In this document: piece after piece, positions 1 through 8,371 of the stretch
How the letters are laid out: the number at the start of each line of letters is the position of its first letter
Numbering within the stretch: position 1 is the first letter of the stretch
NCBI RefSeq assembly: GCF_900101995.1
Contig: NZ_FNAS01000018.1
Coordinates: forward strand, 1-35,234
Direction: 5' to 3'
Source: Riemerella columbipharyngis
GTDB taxonomy: Bacteria; Bacteroidota; Bacteroidia; Flavobacteriales; Weeksellaceae
Length of the DNA stretch: 35,234 bases
Program-made: the position numbers and the translations under genes
The notes under the pieces: model-generated
What the model was told of the DNA's origin: nothing
The model's input: only the letters and a program-made list of their open reading frames with translations
Databases searched by the model: none

Positions 1-90
1 TTGTATAGCGATGTTTGAAACTTCCACCTCTCTTTTGATATTCGGAAATAACGGGTGGTTGCTAATTTGTTGTGTGAGTATTGTTTTCAT
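1..90 (-). CDS. Phage protein, N-terminal part only
   Basis: An ATG at 90 opens a frame that stays open to the window edge, giving 30 residues that begin MKTILTQQISNHPLF. It starts 16 bp after the stop of the fibre-like gene and runs the same way, so it is probably the next gene of the late structural operon. Too little is visible to assign a family. Confidence 0.6.
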   Translation of the reverse strand, partial: MKTILTQQISNHPLFPNIKREVEVSNIAIQ

Positions 91-105
91 TGTTTATATT
101 GATTT

Positions 106-1170
106 TTATGGTTGAATCCAGTATCTCATATTATTTATAATAGTGTTCTCGCCCCCTGCCTTCCAGTCCATCACAATATTCTGCTTGCCTAAAAAATTAG
201 GGTTATGAATATTTTTCACTATTGTCTTGCTTCCTGAAATAACAGCTATCGTTAAAATATCACCGAAATAAGTGTAAATGATTATTCCGCCGTTTGCAGT
301 GTCAAAAAATTGGTCTAACACAAATAGTCCACTTCCAAAATAATAATTACCTCCATTATAATGAGATGCACCTACAAGAGCAACTTCAGGGCTTAGAATT
401 TCGGCAGGATTAAAAGCCGAAGTCAAACCAAAATTAAAAGCATCTACATTCTTAACATAAAACCGTCTGTTAATCTTACACATAAAAGCCCACGATTTAT
501 CAACAGGGAAACTCGTGTGTACAAGAGCAGAAGATAAAATGGGGGCATATCTGTTTTTTGACGGAAGTTTTGTGATGATAGCTCCTTTTTCATAAATCAT
601 TATTTCTTCATCATCTGAAATTTTATTGATGTAAACCATATCCTCCGAAACCAACTGCATAGGCAGGTGATAAAGATTTTTCATAAAATTTCTAACAGCC
701 TCTAATTCTTCCGGCAGCTGAGAGATATTGTTGGGAATTTGTTGGTTTACCGTAATGGTATCCGGAAACAGCATTTGAATATCCGCCTGGTCGCTGAATG
801 CCAGCTCTCCATTGTCGTTTACTTTTAGTTTTTTGCCAAACGAAACGTCGTTACTCTTGTCTTCAAGTCCCCTTAGCTGCAACTTTGCACCCGTAGCGTC
901 CAATACTCGAACTACCCCTTCGGGTATTCTCATATCCGTGTTACCGATGTTTTTGCCCAAGTCCCCTGCTGGTAGCTTGGCACTTTCGCCATCTTCATTC
1001 ACACCCACCACAAAGGGAAAACTATTTGTATTCCCATTATTCTTTGGCTTAGGTAGTTTTTCTCCTATTTCGTCAAAGGTCTTGGAAAAGCAATCTCTCA
1101 TCTTGCGTTCTGTAATCAACCCCTCGTCGTTATCGGGAAGATTTCTGTTTATTTCTTCTAATCTGCTCAT
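106..1170 (-). CDS. Putative phage tail fibre / receptor-binding protein
   Basis: 354 residues from the ATG at 1170. A longer frame opens at 1245 but would run 71 bp into the upstream gene; the chosen ATG lies 4 nt after that gene's stop (1175-1177). The N-terminal 60 residues (GLITERKMRDCF, then a Pro/Asn-rich linker) resemble the virion-anchoring end of fibre proteins. The C-terminal 200 residues are rich in Gly, Tyr, Phe and Asn with alternating hydrophobics, as in beta-rich adhesive tips. No signal peptide or membrane segment is seen. It follows a tail-tube-like gene in the terminase-portal operon. The fibre call rests on position and composition, not a recognised domain; another surface or baseplate protein is possible. 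Confidence 0.5.
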   Translation of the reverse strand: MSRLEEINRNLPDNDEGLITERKMRDCFSKTFDEIGEKLPKPKNNGNTNSFPFVVGVNEDGESAKLPAGDLGKNIGNTDMRIPEGVVRVLDATGAKLQLRGLEDKSNDVSFGKKLKVNDNGELAFSDQADIQMLFPDTITVNQQIPNNISQLPEELEAVRNFMKNLYHLPMQLVSEDMVYINKISDDEEIMIYEKGAIITKLPSKNRYAPILSSALVHTSFPVDKSWAFMCKINRRFYVKNVDAFNFGLTSAFNPAEILSPEVALVGASHYNGGNYYFGSGLFVLDQFFDTANGGIIIYTYFGDILTIAVISGSKTIVKNIHNPNFLGKQNIVMDWKAGGENTIINNMRYWIQP

Positions 1171-1174
1171 ATCT

Positions 1175-1753
1175 TTATATTCTAAATCCTGTATTATAAC
1201 CTCCGGAGAAACCTCCAACAGCTCTGATATCTGAAACATCTGCATTGTAAAGGTATAGTGCCGTATTGGCGGTAAAGGTTAAGTTCAATATACTGTCGTC
1301 CTCATACTGCTCTCCTGTATTACCTTCGTAGTTCGACAAATAAGCTGCGTTTTTTTTATTACCCATTACCCAAAGTCTTCCATTGGCATCCGGAATCAAT
1401 AATATCAGTGCTTCATTTTTCACCTTTGAGATAAACCCCGTGTTCCTTGCATTCAGCTCCAAGATAGAGGCTTTCAGCTCTGTGGATAGCTTCCATCTTT
1501 TAATACTGCCCGATGTCTTTTCCGTTAAAGAGTTTTGGTTGATGAATAGATCTATATAGCTTAGACTTTTATGCCCATAAAGAGATATTCCCTTTCTCTC
1601 TATCACTCTGGAGGACGAGAAGCCTGAAGCGGCAGGAAGAGCTATCTTACTGAAATAATTTGCCGGAGCATACCACACTCGGGTACTTATTCCTCCTACA
1701 GCTTTGTTCTGTGGGCAATAAGGTAAATCTTCTATGAAAATATCAGTATTCAT
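1175..1753 (-). CDS. Tail-tube-like structural protein, paralogue 2
   Basis: 192 residues. It shares a visible pattern with the product at 10755-11306. Both start with a Cys-Pro motif (YCPQN / NCPNE), then STRVWYAP / TTRLYYVP. Both have a late block in which a Gly-Lys/Arg-Leu turn leads to VMGNKKNAAYL / VLGNKDLGAYI, and both end in TANTALYLYNAD / MANTKLYYYEGE. The two are therefore paralogous beta-rich virion proteins. In Bacteroidota phages this type sits where tail tube or head-tail joining proteins are expected, but I cannot name the exact role. The gene has its own GTCC-N23 promoter and precedes the fibre-like gene. Confidence 0.55.
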   Translation of the reverse strand: MNTDIFIEDLPYCPQNKAVGGISTRVWYAPANYFSKIALPAASGFSSSRVIERKGISLYGHKSLSYIDLFINQNSLTEKTSGSIKRWKLSTELKASILELNARNTGFISKVKNEALILLIPDANGRLWVMGNKKNAAYLSNYEGNTGEQYEDDSILNLTFTANTALYLYNADVSDIRAVGGFSGGYNTGFRI

Positions 1754-1757
1754 AGAG

Positions 1758-1792
1758 CAAAAATAGCCGTGCAGACACGGCTAATAAAGGAC
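1758..1792 (-). promoter_or_regulatory. GTCC-N23 phage promoter (site B)
   Basis: On the minus strand GTCC (1792-1789) is followed by exactly 23 nt and then TATTTTTG (1765-1758), a perfect TAnnTTTG box, with the ATG 4 nt further on. The spacer holds an inverted repeat, AGCCGTG and CACGGCT. The spacing and most of the sequence match site A upstream of the terminase. Confidence 0.6.
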
Positions 1793-1809
1793 AAACCTTG
1801 TAGTTGTTA

Positions 1810-2688
1810 TTACAAGAATAATCCGCCTTTTTTAGGTATGATTTTAGTTCTAAATTCTACCTCTTGGCTTTGGTAGCAAGGGAACAAAGAGGCATTTTTT
1901 TGCATATAATCAAAAATAAACTGCAGATACATATCTGCTGATTTGCTAAATTGCTCTCCGAGCTTATAGACCTGCTCCGGACTAAGAATCACAGACTTCT
2001 GCCATGGTAGCTCTTCGTACTGAATAACGATACCCGAATTGATAAATAGCAAATTAGCATTATATATCGCACTACATATCGCCATATTTTTGAGATACTT
2101 TTGCAACCATTCTTTAAGTTTCGGATCTGATTTTAATTCTTCTACGGTGCAAGTGCCCAAACTCATGAGCAATAAGCCCAAATGCTCCCTCATTATATCC
2201 GAGAGGTATTGGTAAACCTCCGGAGATTTCCCTATGCCGTAGAACTTCTGAAAATCAAAAAGAGAGACCAGCTCAAATTCGTCTTGAAAAAATGTATTAT
2301 CCGCTTTCAAAACATCATCTTTTTCAATTTCTTTTAATGCAGAAAATAAATTGTCATTCGCCTTTTTCAGCCAAGACAAGCCCAAATCTCTAATATCCCA
2401 CCACGGTGCAACCCTCGCTTTGTCGTGGTCGTATTGATTGATCCCAAAGTTTGAGATATACACTTTAAGCCTCGGAATATCCAGCACGAAAGAAAATAAT
2501 ATCCCTGCTCTGGCTAATTTTTTATATATAGCCGGATTGGAACTCTCTAAGCTCTCAAACTGAGAGCGTGAAACGAAAGGAAATATTTTAGTTTCAAAGC
2601 CGGATTCTTGGTCTATCAAATCCAAGTCAAAGTTTTTAGGTATCGCTATAAGCTCTTTGATTAAATTGTTGGGTATTATTTTTTCCAT
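1810..2688 (-). CDS. DUF6712-like phage head protein
   Basis: 292 residues lying directly after the portal gene, where head-completion or adaptor proteins normally sit. The sequence is largely helical, with an early YISNFGINQY segment, an internal FDFQKFYGIG motif and a C-terminal stretch ending KKGGLFL. The size, position and overall look fit the Bacteroidota phage family DUF6712, but this is recognition by pattern and could be wrong at family level. It starts at ATG 2688, preceded by a 20 nt leader that also precedes the 148-residue gene at 14442. Confidence 0.5.
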   Translation of the reverse strand: MEKIIPNNLIKELIAIPKNFDLDLIDQESGFETKIFPFVSRSQFESLESSNPAIYKKLARAGILFSFVLDIPRLKVYISNFGINQYDHDKARVAPWWDIRDLGLSWLKKANDNLFSALKEIEKDDVLKADNTFFQDEFELVSLFDFQKFYGIGKSPEVYQYLSDIMREHLGLLLMSLGTCTVEELKSDPKLKEWLQKYLKNMAICSAIYNANLLFINSGIVIQYEELPWQKSVILSPEQVYKLGEQFSKSADMYLQFIFDYMQKNASLFPCYQSQEVEFRTKIIPKKGGLFL

Positions 2689-2696
2689 AATTTAGA

Positions 2697-2716
2697 GGAC
2701 ATTTTTAGAAATTTTT
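2697..2716 (-). repeat. Shared 20 nt gene leader, copy 1
   Basis: On the minus strand this reads A5TTTCTA5TGTCC and lies 8 nt before the ATG at 2688. An identical 20-mer lies at 14451-14470, 8 nt before the ATG at 14442. It overlaps or abuts the stop of the preceding gene in both places. It contains GTCC but lacks the downstream TAnnTTTG box, so it is not one of the GTCC-N23 promoters. Confidence 0.6.
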
Positions 2717-4064
2717 AGTTCACGACTTTGGTTTGTCCGTTTGGATTTTTGTCAAGTGTCGTAAGATTAGTATTAGGAAATTTAGCCACAAGGTCCGGAT
2801 TCCATCCGTTCCATTTTTGGATCAACCGGAAGATAAACAAAGTACGGATATGCTTTCTCGGAAGCCTTGCACAAAGGATTGTCCACGCTTCCCTTTTATC
2901 TGATCCGGAGCCACTAAGGTTCTTGCCCCCGGGAACACCAGCACCGAGCAAAGCAGGATCTACCCCCATAGAGAAAAGTATCTCGGAATTGCCGGCAGAA
3001 GCATCCGGTAGAAATTCGCCATTCGCCTGATGTTGTTTTATTTCTTCTATTTGAATTCCCTTGATAAGCTCTCCCGAATTTCTATCTCGAAAAAATGGAG
3101 AAATAAGAGATTTGCCGGAACCATTGTTGCCGCTGAGATTATCGTCGATGCTATTCACCAATTCATCTCGGTAGGCTTGTTTTAGATTGTTATCGAATTT
3201 ATTCCACTCGTCCACCCCGTATCGATGAACAAAATAATCGTCAGCAATGTGTATCAAATATTTGAAATTAAACTGCTGCTCGAACATCATCTTTTTGAGT
3301 TCCGGTACTGCCATCACGACATCCATCCATCCGGACTTGAATGAAGAATGCCACCCGACACTCGGATAAACCTTTTCCACTATCAGCGTATTGATGATAG
3401 GCACGATAAATTTTCTAATGCCTTTCTCTTTGCAGTAGGTTTTTATTTCCTCAGGGCTTAGGTTCTGAGAGAAGCACGGCACTTTGATATTATTCTTAAC
3501 ATCAAATTCCGTTTCGTTCCACGCCGTATTGATGATAACATTCTGTATCATCCCGTTTTTTGGTTTCTCAAACCTACAATAGGAGGCTTGGTGTCTGATA
3601 ACCGAAATTATTTCCTCTCCATTGGGACTTAACAGGAATTCCGGAAAGGCAACTCCGAGAGCTTCATAATCGTAAACTATATCTGAAAGCATCAGATCAA
3701 AATTCGTCCTATCAAAGAAATCATATACTTCCGGCAAAGATGATGGCACTTTCTCTTTGAATTGTACATCGGAATCCGTCTCCACCATCTCGAAAACCCT
3801 CAAACCTATACCATAATGAGCGGAAGCCAATACTTCAAGCCCACCTACAGCAGTACCCACCTTGCTCACTTTTTGCATCAGCTCTTTTGGGTAATCGTTG
3901 TTATCTCCCCAGTTGCACCAGTCTTCCGTATCGGAGCTGTCGGGCAGTATCTTCGGAGCTGAATGTTTCGGAACATTCTTTTCGCTGCTCTTAAAATTAA
4001 TAATAGCAGACGGCATTCGTGAACCTCCTACTATAAATGTATTGTCATCTATTTTTTTTCTCAT
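2715..4064 (-). CDS. Phage portal protein
   Basis: 449 residues. It forms the dodecameric ring at the capsid vertex through which DNA enters and leaves. Supporting features are the WGDNNDYPKELM segment near residue 50, an alpha/beta core, and the late block VDPALLGAG, GKNLSGSGSDKREAW, which resembles the C-terminal half of portal proteins in Bacteroidota phages. It starts at ATG 4064, overlapping the previous stop as TAATG, so translation is probably coupled. Its place after the terminase and before a head protein supports the call. Confidence 0.8.
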   Translation of the reverse strand: MRKKIDDNTFIVGGSRMPSAIINFKSSEKNVPKHSAPKILPDSSDTEDWCNWGDNNDYPKELMQKVSKVGTAVGGLEVLASAHYGIGLRVFEMVETDSDVQFKEKVPSSLPEVYDFFDRTNFDLMLSDIVYDYEALGVAFPEFLLSPNGEEIISVIRHQASYCRFEKPKNGMIQNVIINTAWNETEFDVKNNIKVPCFSQNLSPEEIKTYCKEKGIRKFIVPIINTLIVEKVYPSVGWHSSFKSGWMDVVMAVPELKKMMFEQQFNFKYLIHIADDYFVHRYGVDEWNKFDNNLKQAYRDELVNSIDDNLSGNNGSGKSLISPFFRDRNSGELIKGIQIEEIKQHQANGEFLPDASAGNSEILFSMGVDPALLGAGVPGGKNLSGSGSDKREAWTILCARLPRKHIRTLFIFRLIQKWNGWNPDLVAKFPNTNLTTLDKNPNGQTKVVN

Positions 4065-4384
4065 TAGTACACTACTTTTTTACCGTTATATTCTATGATG
4101 AAAAGGATATTTATTTTTTTAATCTGATTGTCTACCTTGATATTCCTCGTTCTGTTTTCCCAATGGTTTGGATTTTTGAAAGCAGTATCCATAGCCAAGC
4201 GTTTAGCACCCTTCCTTTTTGGAGGATTGAGAAGTACTGCTTTTTCATAAACTTTAATACTTCCTCCGGATTTGTTTTGCAAATTGAATGTTCTAACTGT
4301 GATGGAAAAAGGGATAGGATTATTTTTTTTATCCAGCTTTTTCATATCACTGAGAACATCAGCCAAAAAAATCGTTTTTACCAT
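4064..4384 (-). CDS. Small phage protein of unknown function
   Basis: 106 residues from ATG 4384. A longer frame reaches 4459, but its extra residues are a hydrophobic, Arg-rich run encoded across the promoter, so the ATG 4 nt after the promoter box is preferred. The sequence (MVKTIFLADVLSDMKKLDKK, then ITVRTFNLQNKSGGSIKVYE) is a compact, basic, alpha/beta protein. It is translationally coupled to the portal gene (TAATG). I recognise no family; a head-assembly accessory is the natural guess. Confidence 0.6.
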   Translation of the reverse strand: MVKTIFLADVLSDMKKLDKKNNPIPFSITVRTFNLQNKSGGSIKVYEKAVLLNPPKRKGAKRLAMDTAFKNPNHWENRTRNIKVDNQIKKINILFIIEYNGKKVVY

Positions 4385-4388
4385 AGAG

Positions 4389-4423
4389 CAAAAATGAAAA
4401 TACCACCACCTAAAAAAAAGGAC
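4389..4423 (-). promoter_or_regulatory. GTCC-N23 phage promoter (site C)
   Basis: GTCC at 4423-4420, exactly 23 nt, then CATTTTTG (4396-4389), one mismatch to TAnnTTTG, then CTCT and the ATG at 4384. The same TTTTTGCTCTATG junction occurs at site B. Confidence 0.55.
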
Positions 4424-4603
4424 ACGCCGCAGCAATAGAAAAACAAGCCTTATTCTCAAAAATTTTTTGTTATTTTATTGAATTGCAACGAATTAAAAAA
4501 CAACATTAGACAAGTATTCTCAAAATTGAAATTACCCTCACGGGGCCTCCTTAATCCAAAGTACAATTACACTTTGAAAATTTACCGAAATATGAAATCC
4601 AAC
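4424..4603. other. AT-rich gap with no gene seen
   Basis: About 180 bp between the terminase terminator and promoter site C. It is AT-rich, and short frames on both strands have no support. It may hold regulatory sequence or a packaging signal next to the terminase, but I see no clear repeat. Confidence 0.4.
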
Positions 4604-4628
4604 AAAAAAGCCCTGCCGGAGCAGGACT
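4604..4628 (-). terminator. Rho-independent terminator after the terminase
   Basis: On the minus strand an 8 bp stem (AGTCCTGC / GCAGGGCT, one G-U pair) with a four-base loop is followed by a T-run. It lies 27 bp past the stop of the large terminase gene. Confidence 0.75.
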
Positions 4629-4655
4629 AAAAAAAGAATAATGAAAGTTAAGGCA

Positions 4656-6191
4656 TCAAGGTAAATTCGTAATGATAAATGAATTTGAGTATTGGTAATC
4701 AATAATGTATGAAAATTGCCAAAATAAACAGTAGTCAAAGGTATCGGAGAAGTGCGTAGCGTGTTCCTGTGGAATGGTAGAGCTTCTCTCCGATGATTTG
4801 TCTTTTTTGAATGCATCGTCAGAAGTCAGTGGTGCATTCTCCATTGAAATGATCAAATTTGGGCATTGGTTCTCGTTAATTCTTACAATGGGCAGCTTAT
4901 TGTTCTGCTCCGAAAGAATCTCGTTTATCAGTCGGAATTTATCGATATGGCTCGGATTATTCGTGTTAGGAGTCTTATTGATCACTCGCCAACCGGCAGA
5001 ACGAAGCATATTCTCTACATCCTCTGCTAAGGTCGTCTTAGAGTTGGCTTCTTGTTTATAGCCAGAACGGTCGTGATACAGATGAACCACATTACAGGAT
5101 GATTTGTGTGGTTCGTAGTAATCAATGAACAATCGAACCATATCCGATAGCTTATCTGGATTTTTAACAAAGAACTCTTTGATAAACCGAACCTCATTGA
5201 TAGATGTAAGATACTGAGATACCGTACCGCAATTGATACGCCCACCGAAGTCAAGATTAAACTGCAATGGAATACCTCTAATCAAATCGGTATCATACCT
5301 GCAGCTTGGCTTATAATCTTCCGACAAGCCCCCCATATCGTCCACATTGTATCTATAAGAATAGTAGTGGGTATCGGCTTTTAATTGTGAATAAAAACCA
5401 TCGGTAACCCCACGAGGACGAATATTCATTATCTCGGCATCGAACAATACTTTGGATAGAGCTTCCTCCTTCATTTGTTCTATCCACCCCGGAGTTAGAT
5501 TGTGTTTGTTTACCAACGAAGTGAACTTCAAGAATGCAAACTTCTTAGGATTTTTCCGTGCTTTTTCTTCTCGGTTGGTAAACCATTCTCCTTTCTGAGT
5601 CATCGCTACAGAAGACACGAATATCGTAGAATTGAGTAATGTTTTATTCTTAAATTGAGGCTTGATACTTCGGTTGGTTGTCAAGACATTGTTGTATAAA
5701 TGCTCATAGGTCAATAGTGCAGCTTCATCACCAATGACAAAATAAGAATTCAACCCACGCCCAGAATTGGGATTGTCCAAAGAAACCATCACTGCAATAG
5801 TCCCATTTCGGAAGTGGATAACATTAGCCCACGAGTCCGGAGCTTGAAAAGGCATCTCAAACCCTTCCTTCTGTCCGCACCTGCCCACGATATAATCAAT
5901 CCCCTCAAATAAGCCGAACATCTCCAGTCCCTCCTTGGTAGACGGCAGAGTTCTTGTCTTTATCTGCACGAAAGTTTCACCTACGATAACACCAGTAGAA
6001 CGAGGCATCTGCCTTGCTGCTTCTTTCAGAAACCATCCCAAAACGGTGGACTTACCAGAACCCCTGCCGGCTTCTATGTTGATATTCTTAATACCATAAC
6101 GCTGATTAGCCAAAATAGCCGTCATCTGCATTAAATTAAGCTCCAGCTTTTTTATTGGCTTAAGGATATTAGACACTTCATTATTCCTCAT
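4656..6191 (-). CDS. terL: Terminase large subunit
   Basis: 511 residues. This is the ATPase-nuclease motor that packages phage DNA. The Walker A motif GRGSGKST is near residue 45, the Walker B-like YFVIGDEAAL near residue 155, and a coupling-type SSVAMT follows near 195. The C-terminal half holds the RNase H-fold nuclease, with NLDFGGRINC as the probable first acidic strand and later HLYHDRSG. The start at 6191 overlaps the small subunit by 11 bp. The size is normal for the family. It is transcribed from site A together with terS and ends at a strong terminator. Confidence 0.92.
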   Translation of the reverse strand: MRNNEVSNILKPIKKLELNLMQMTAILANQRYGIKNINIEAGRGSGKSTVLGWFLKEAARQMPRSTGVIVGETFVQIKTRTLPSTKEGLEMFGLFEGIDYIVGRCGQKEGFEMPFQAPDSWANVIHFRNGTIAVMVSLDNPNSGRGLNSYFVIGDEAALLTYEHLYNNVLTTNRSIKPQFKNKTLLNSTIFVSSVAMTQKGEWFTNREEKARKNPKKFAFLKFTSLVNKHNLTPGWIEQMKEEALSKVLFDAEIMNIRPRGVTDGFYSQLKADTHYYSYRYNVDDMGGLSEDYKPSCRYDTDLIRGIPLQFNLDFGGRINCGTVSQYLTSINEVRFIKEFFVKNPDKLSDMVRLFIDYYEPHKSSCNVVHLYHDRSGYKQEANSKTTLAEDVENMLRSAGWRVINKTPNTNNPSHIDKFRLINEILSEQNNKLPIVRINENQCPNLIISMENAPLTSDDAFKKDKSSERSSTIPQEHATHFSDTFDYCLFWQFSYIIDYQYSNSFIITNLP

Positions 6192-6762
6192 GTTGTTCTT
6201 CGTTATTGTCGTTTGCGGCTTCCCTAAAATCTACATCTTCTACATCCATATTATTGAAATCTACTACCCCATCAGAAAACAGTTCATCCAATTTTTTGTA
6301 CACCCATCTCGGCATCTTCATATGATATTCGTGTGCCTGTATTTTATTTGGATCTACTTGGTTTTCTTCAGCATCAAAGTTGAAAAGGGAACGATACTCC
6401 TTGAGAGCTTTCACAGCGAGGTCTCCATTACCGGCTTTTCGGGCCAATTGGTATTCATTCCAAAACGCCTCTTTTAATACCTGTCTTTCAGCAGCAAGAC
6501 TGGTAGCGTCCAAATCTCCGAATATCTGCATACTCCAGTTATAATCACGGTAGGCCGTAGCTCTGGATATAGAATGCTCACGCATCAAAATCTGAATGGT
6601 CTGGTGCGTCGAGTATTTATTGTTAAGTCTCAACGCCCACGCATGTGCCAGGCGCTGTTTCTTTTCTTCTTCCTTTGCCGTTAACTGAACCGAAGACTCA
6701 TCCAAATAACTTGCTTTTATTCGCAAAAAAGAACTATCCTTTTTGAATTTTACTAATTCCAT
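6181..6762 (-). CDS. terS: Terminase small subunit
   Basis: 193 residues from ATG 6762. A longer frame (to 6840) would be encoded through a terminator and promoter and is rejected. The N-terminal part has a helix-turn-helix (NKYSTHQTIQ, then EHSISRATAYRDY, near residues 50-80), as expected for recognition of the packaging site. A helical oligomerisation region (ERQVLKEAFWNEYQLARKAG) and an acidic C-terminus (DVEDVDFREAANDNNEEQHEE) follow. It overlaps terL by 11 bp. The assignment rests on the fold pattern and its position. Confidence 0.8.
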   Translation of the reverse strand: MELVKFKKDSSFLRIKASYLDESSVQLTAKEEEKKQRLAHAWALRLNNKYSTHQTIQILMREHSISRATAYRDYNWSMQIFGDLDATSLAAERQVLKEAFWNEYQLARKAGNGDLAVKALKEYRSLFNFDAEENQVDPNKIQAHEYHMKMPRWVYKKLDELFSDGVVDFNNMDVEDVDFREAANDNNEEQHEE

Positions 6763-6767
6763 CAATG

Positions 6768-6802
6768 CAAAAATAGCCGTACAAATACGGCTGAAAAAGG
6801 AC
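6768..6802 (-). promoter_or_regulatory. GTCC-N23 phage promoter (site A)
   Basis: TTTGTCC (GTCC at 6802-6799), 23 nt, then TATTTTTG (6775-6768), with the terS ATG 5 nt downstream. The spacer holds the inverted repeat AGCCGTA / TACGGCT. The T-run of the upstream terminator runs directly into the TTTGTCC element. Confidence 0.65.
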
Positions 6803-6829
6803 AAAAAAAGCCCCACATTTTGATGGGGC
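6803..6829 (-). terminator. Rho-independent terminator
   Basis: Stem GCCCCA / TGGGGC followed by T7 on the minus strand, just past the stop of the Asp/Tyr-repeat gene and immediately before promoter site A. Confidence 0.8.
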
Positions 6830-6836
6830 AAAAACA

Positions 6837-7139
6837 TCAATTGAGATCCAATACAAAAACCCTCCTTACTTCATCATCGTCATCATAGTCATCGTCATCA
6901 TCATAGTCATAGTCATAGTCATCGTCATCATCATAGTCATAGTCATCGTCATAGTCATCGTCATCATCGATTATTTTAAAATTACTGTGATAGTCACTAT
7001 ATTTAATTTTTTGAAACTCTCCGTCAATAATCTTTCCGGCTATTGATGTTCCCAAATGATCTCCGTAAGGATATTGAACACGAACCTCTGTTTCTGGATC
7101 TAACTCCGATAACATTTCAATTAACTCTTGTGCTGTCAT
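6837..7139 (-). CDS. Small acidic protein with Asp/Tyr repeat
   Basis: 100 residues. The first 55 form a folded-looking domain (MTAQELIEMLSELDPETEVR, then YPYGDHLG) of a kind common in short phage and plasmid proteins. Residues 58-89 consist only of Asp and Tyr, encoded by a GTC/ATC/ATA trinucleotide tract at 6873-6968. The last ten residues (VRRVFVLDLN) return to normal composition. It is monocistronic, with a housekeeping-type promoter upstream and a terminator downstream. The function is unknown; the tract could mimic DNA or bind cations or a basic protein. Confidence 0.7.
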   Translation of the reverse strand: MTAQELIEMLSELDPETEVRVQYPYGDHLGTSIAGKIIDGEFQKIKYSDYHSNFKIIDDDDDYDDDYDYDDDDDYDYDYDDDDDYDDDDEVRRVFVLDLN

Positions 7140-7174
7140 AATTTTAATTATTTGATTATCATTTATTTACACAA

Positions 7175-7206
7175 CAAAGATACATTCTTGTTTCATTCCT
7201 TGCAAA
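7175..7206 (-). promoter_or_regulatory. Housekeeping-type Bacteroidota promoter
   Basis: TTTG (7206-7203), 20 nt, TATCTTTG (7182-7175) on the minus strand: a full -33/-7 match to the primary sigma consensus. It drives the Asp/Tyr-repeat gene and differs from the GTCC type used by the structural genes. Confidence 0.75.
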
Positions 7207-7250
7207 TTGTAAGTGCTTTATTTTCTGACATTTAACTATATTTTAACTAA

Positions 7251-7276
7251 TAAAAAGCCCCACTAAAAGTGAAGCT
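7251..7276 (-). terminator. Terminator after the C5 methyltransferase
   Basis: An 8 bp stem AGCTTCAC / GTGGGGCT with two G-U pairs, then a T-run, directly after the stop of the methyltransferase gene. Confidence 0.65.
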
Positions 7277-8371
7277 CTAACTGATTATTTTCTTTCCGAT
7301 TTCTTCCACTACTTTTACCGTTACGGCATTGCCAATCATCCCATATCGGTGCGTTTTGGGAATAGGTTTTATTACGCCATCATAATCTCCGTACTTCGTC
7401 CAATCGTCCGGAAAGCCCTGCAATCGTTCGCATTCGATTTCCGTAAGTCGTCTTATTCCTTGAGGATAAATCACAATATTATCCTTTTGTACAGATGTAA
7501 GCGTATTACTTACTCCCAAAGAGTTAGTCTCTAATCGTTGTTCCAATTTTATTCCCGATTGGCGACTGGTAGGATTAGCAGGATTCCTTCCCCTTAATGC
7601 TCCTATAACCAAAGGTAAAGCACTAAGCCCGGCACCTGTTTTATTCCGAAGCGTGGGAGTAGTATTATCTTTTCTTTCTCTAAACCCTTCATCATACCTA
7701 AAATCTCCCACTTGTAAAAAAGTATCAGATGCTCGTTGTCCAAATTTAGGATTTATACACGAACAATTTTCGGTTTGTGGCTGCTCTCCTTTTTGTTCAT
7801 TTTTTCTTGAAGATAATTTGTCATCTTCTCCGATAGGAAATACTCTGGGCTTACTTCTTCCATCAAGATGTCCGATAAGGTATATCCGCTCTCGATTTTG
7901 GGGTAAAAACCACTTTGTATTAAGCAGTTGCCATTCAAGTCGGTAACGCCCAAGGTGGGTAAACGCTTGGACAATTGCCCAAAAGTCTCGGCGATTATTA
8001 CTGGAGAATGCTCCTTTAACATTTTCCCAGATAAAAATATCTGGTTGGAGTTCTCTAACCACTCGCATTGCTTCTTTAATAAGGCGTGATTTATCTCCTT
8101 CAAGCCCTGTTCTGTCTCCTGCCATACTGAAATTTTGGCAAGGACTTCCGAAAGTGATAATGTTGATTCTTTCATTGATGTTTGATGTGTTTAACTGCGT
8201 AATATCCCCTAACGAAATTGCATCTGGAAAATGTTTTTTATAACAAGCAACGGAATGTTTATTAACCTCAGAAAAATAATGTTTGTCGATTTCAAACCCT
8301 GCATTTTTCAATCCTAATGAAAACCCTCCAATGCCTGAAAACAGATCTAAAACATTCACTTTTTGTTCCAT
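7277..8371 (-). CDS. DNA (cytosine-5)-methyltransferase
   Basis: 364 residues. It methylates cytosine at C5 in a specific DNA sequence, using S-adenosylmethionine. Visible motifs in order: DLFSGIGGFSLG (motif I, near residue 9), GSPCQNFSMAG (motif IV, catalytic Cys near 78), WENVKG (motif VI), QNRERIYLIGH (motif VIII), and a C-terminal ECERLQGFPDDW and RYGMIGNAV (IX-X). The variable region between VIII and IX should set the target, which cannot be read here. It overlaps the ParB-methyltransferase gene by 16 bp. No cognate restriction enzyme is seen, so it probably protects phage DNA. Confidence 0.92.
   Translation of the reverse strand: MEQKVNVLDLFSGIGGFSLGLKNAGFEIDKHYFSEVNKHSVACYKKHFPDAISLGDITQLNTSNINERINIITFGSPCQNFSMAGDRTGLEGDKSRLIKEAMRVVRELQPDIFIWENVKGAFSSNNRRDFWAIVQAFTHLGRYRLEWQLLNTKWFLPQNRERIYLIGHLDGRSKPRVFPIGEDDKLSSRKNEQKGEQPQTENCSCINPKFGQRASDTFLQVGDFRYDEGFRERKDNTTPTLRNKTGAGLSALPLVIGALRGRNPANPTSRQSGIKLEQRLETNSLGVSNTLTSVQKDNIVIYPQGIRRLTEIECERLQGFPDDWTKYGDYDGVIKPIPKTHRYGMIGNAVTVKVVEEIGKKIIS

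Noticed and set aside
2728-4438. Plus-strand frames opposite the portal and the gene before it
   Set aside because: They are antisense to clear minus-strand genes, have odd composition and no promoter or neighbour support.
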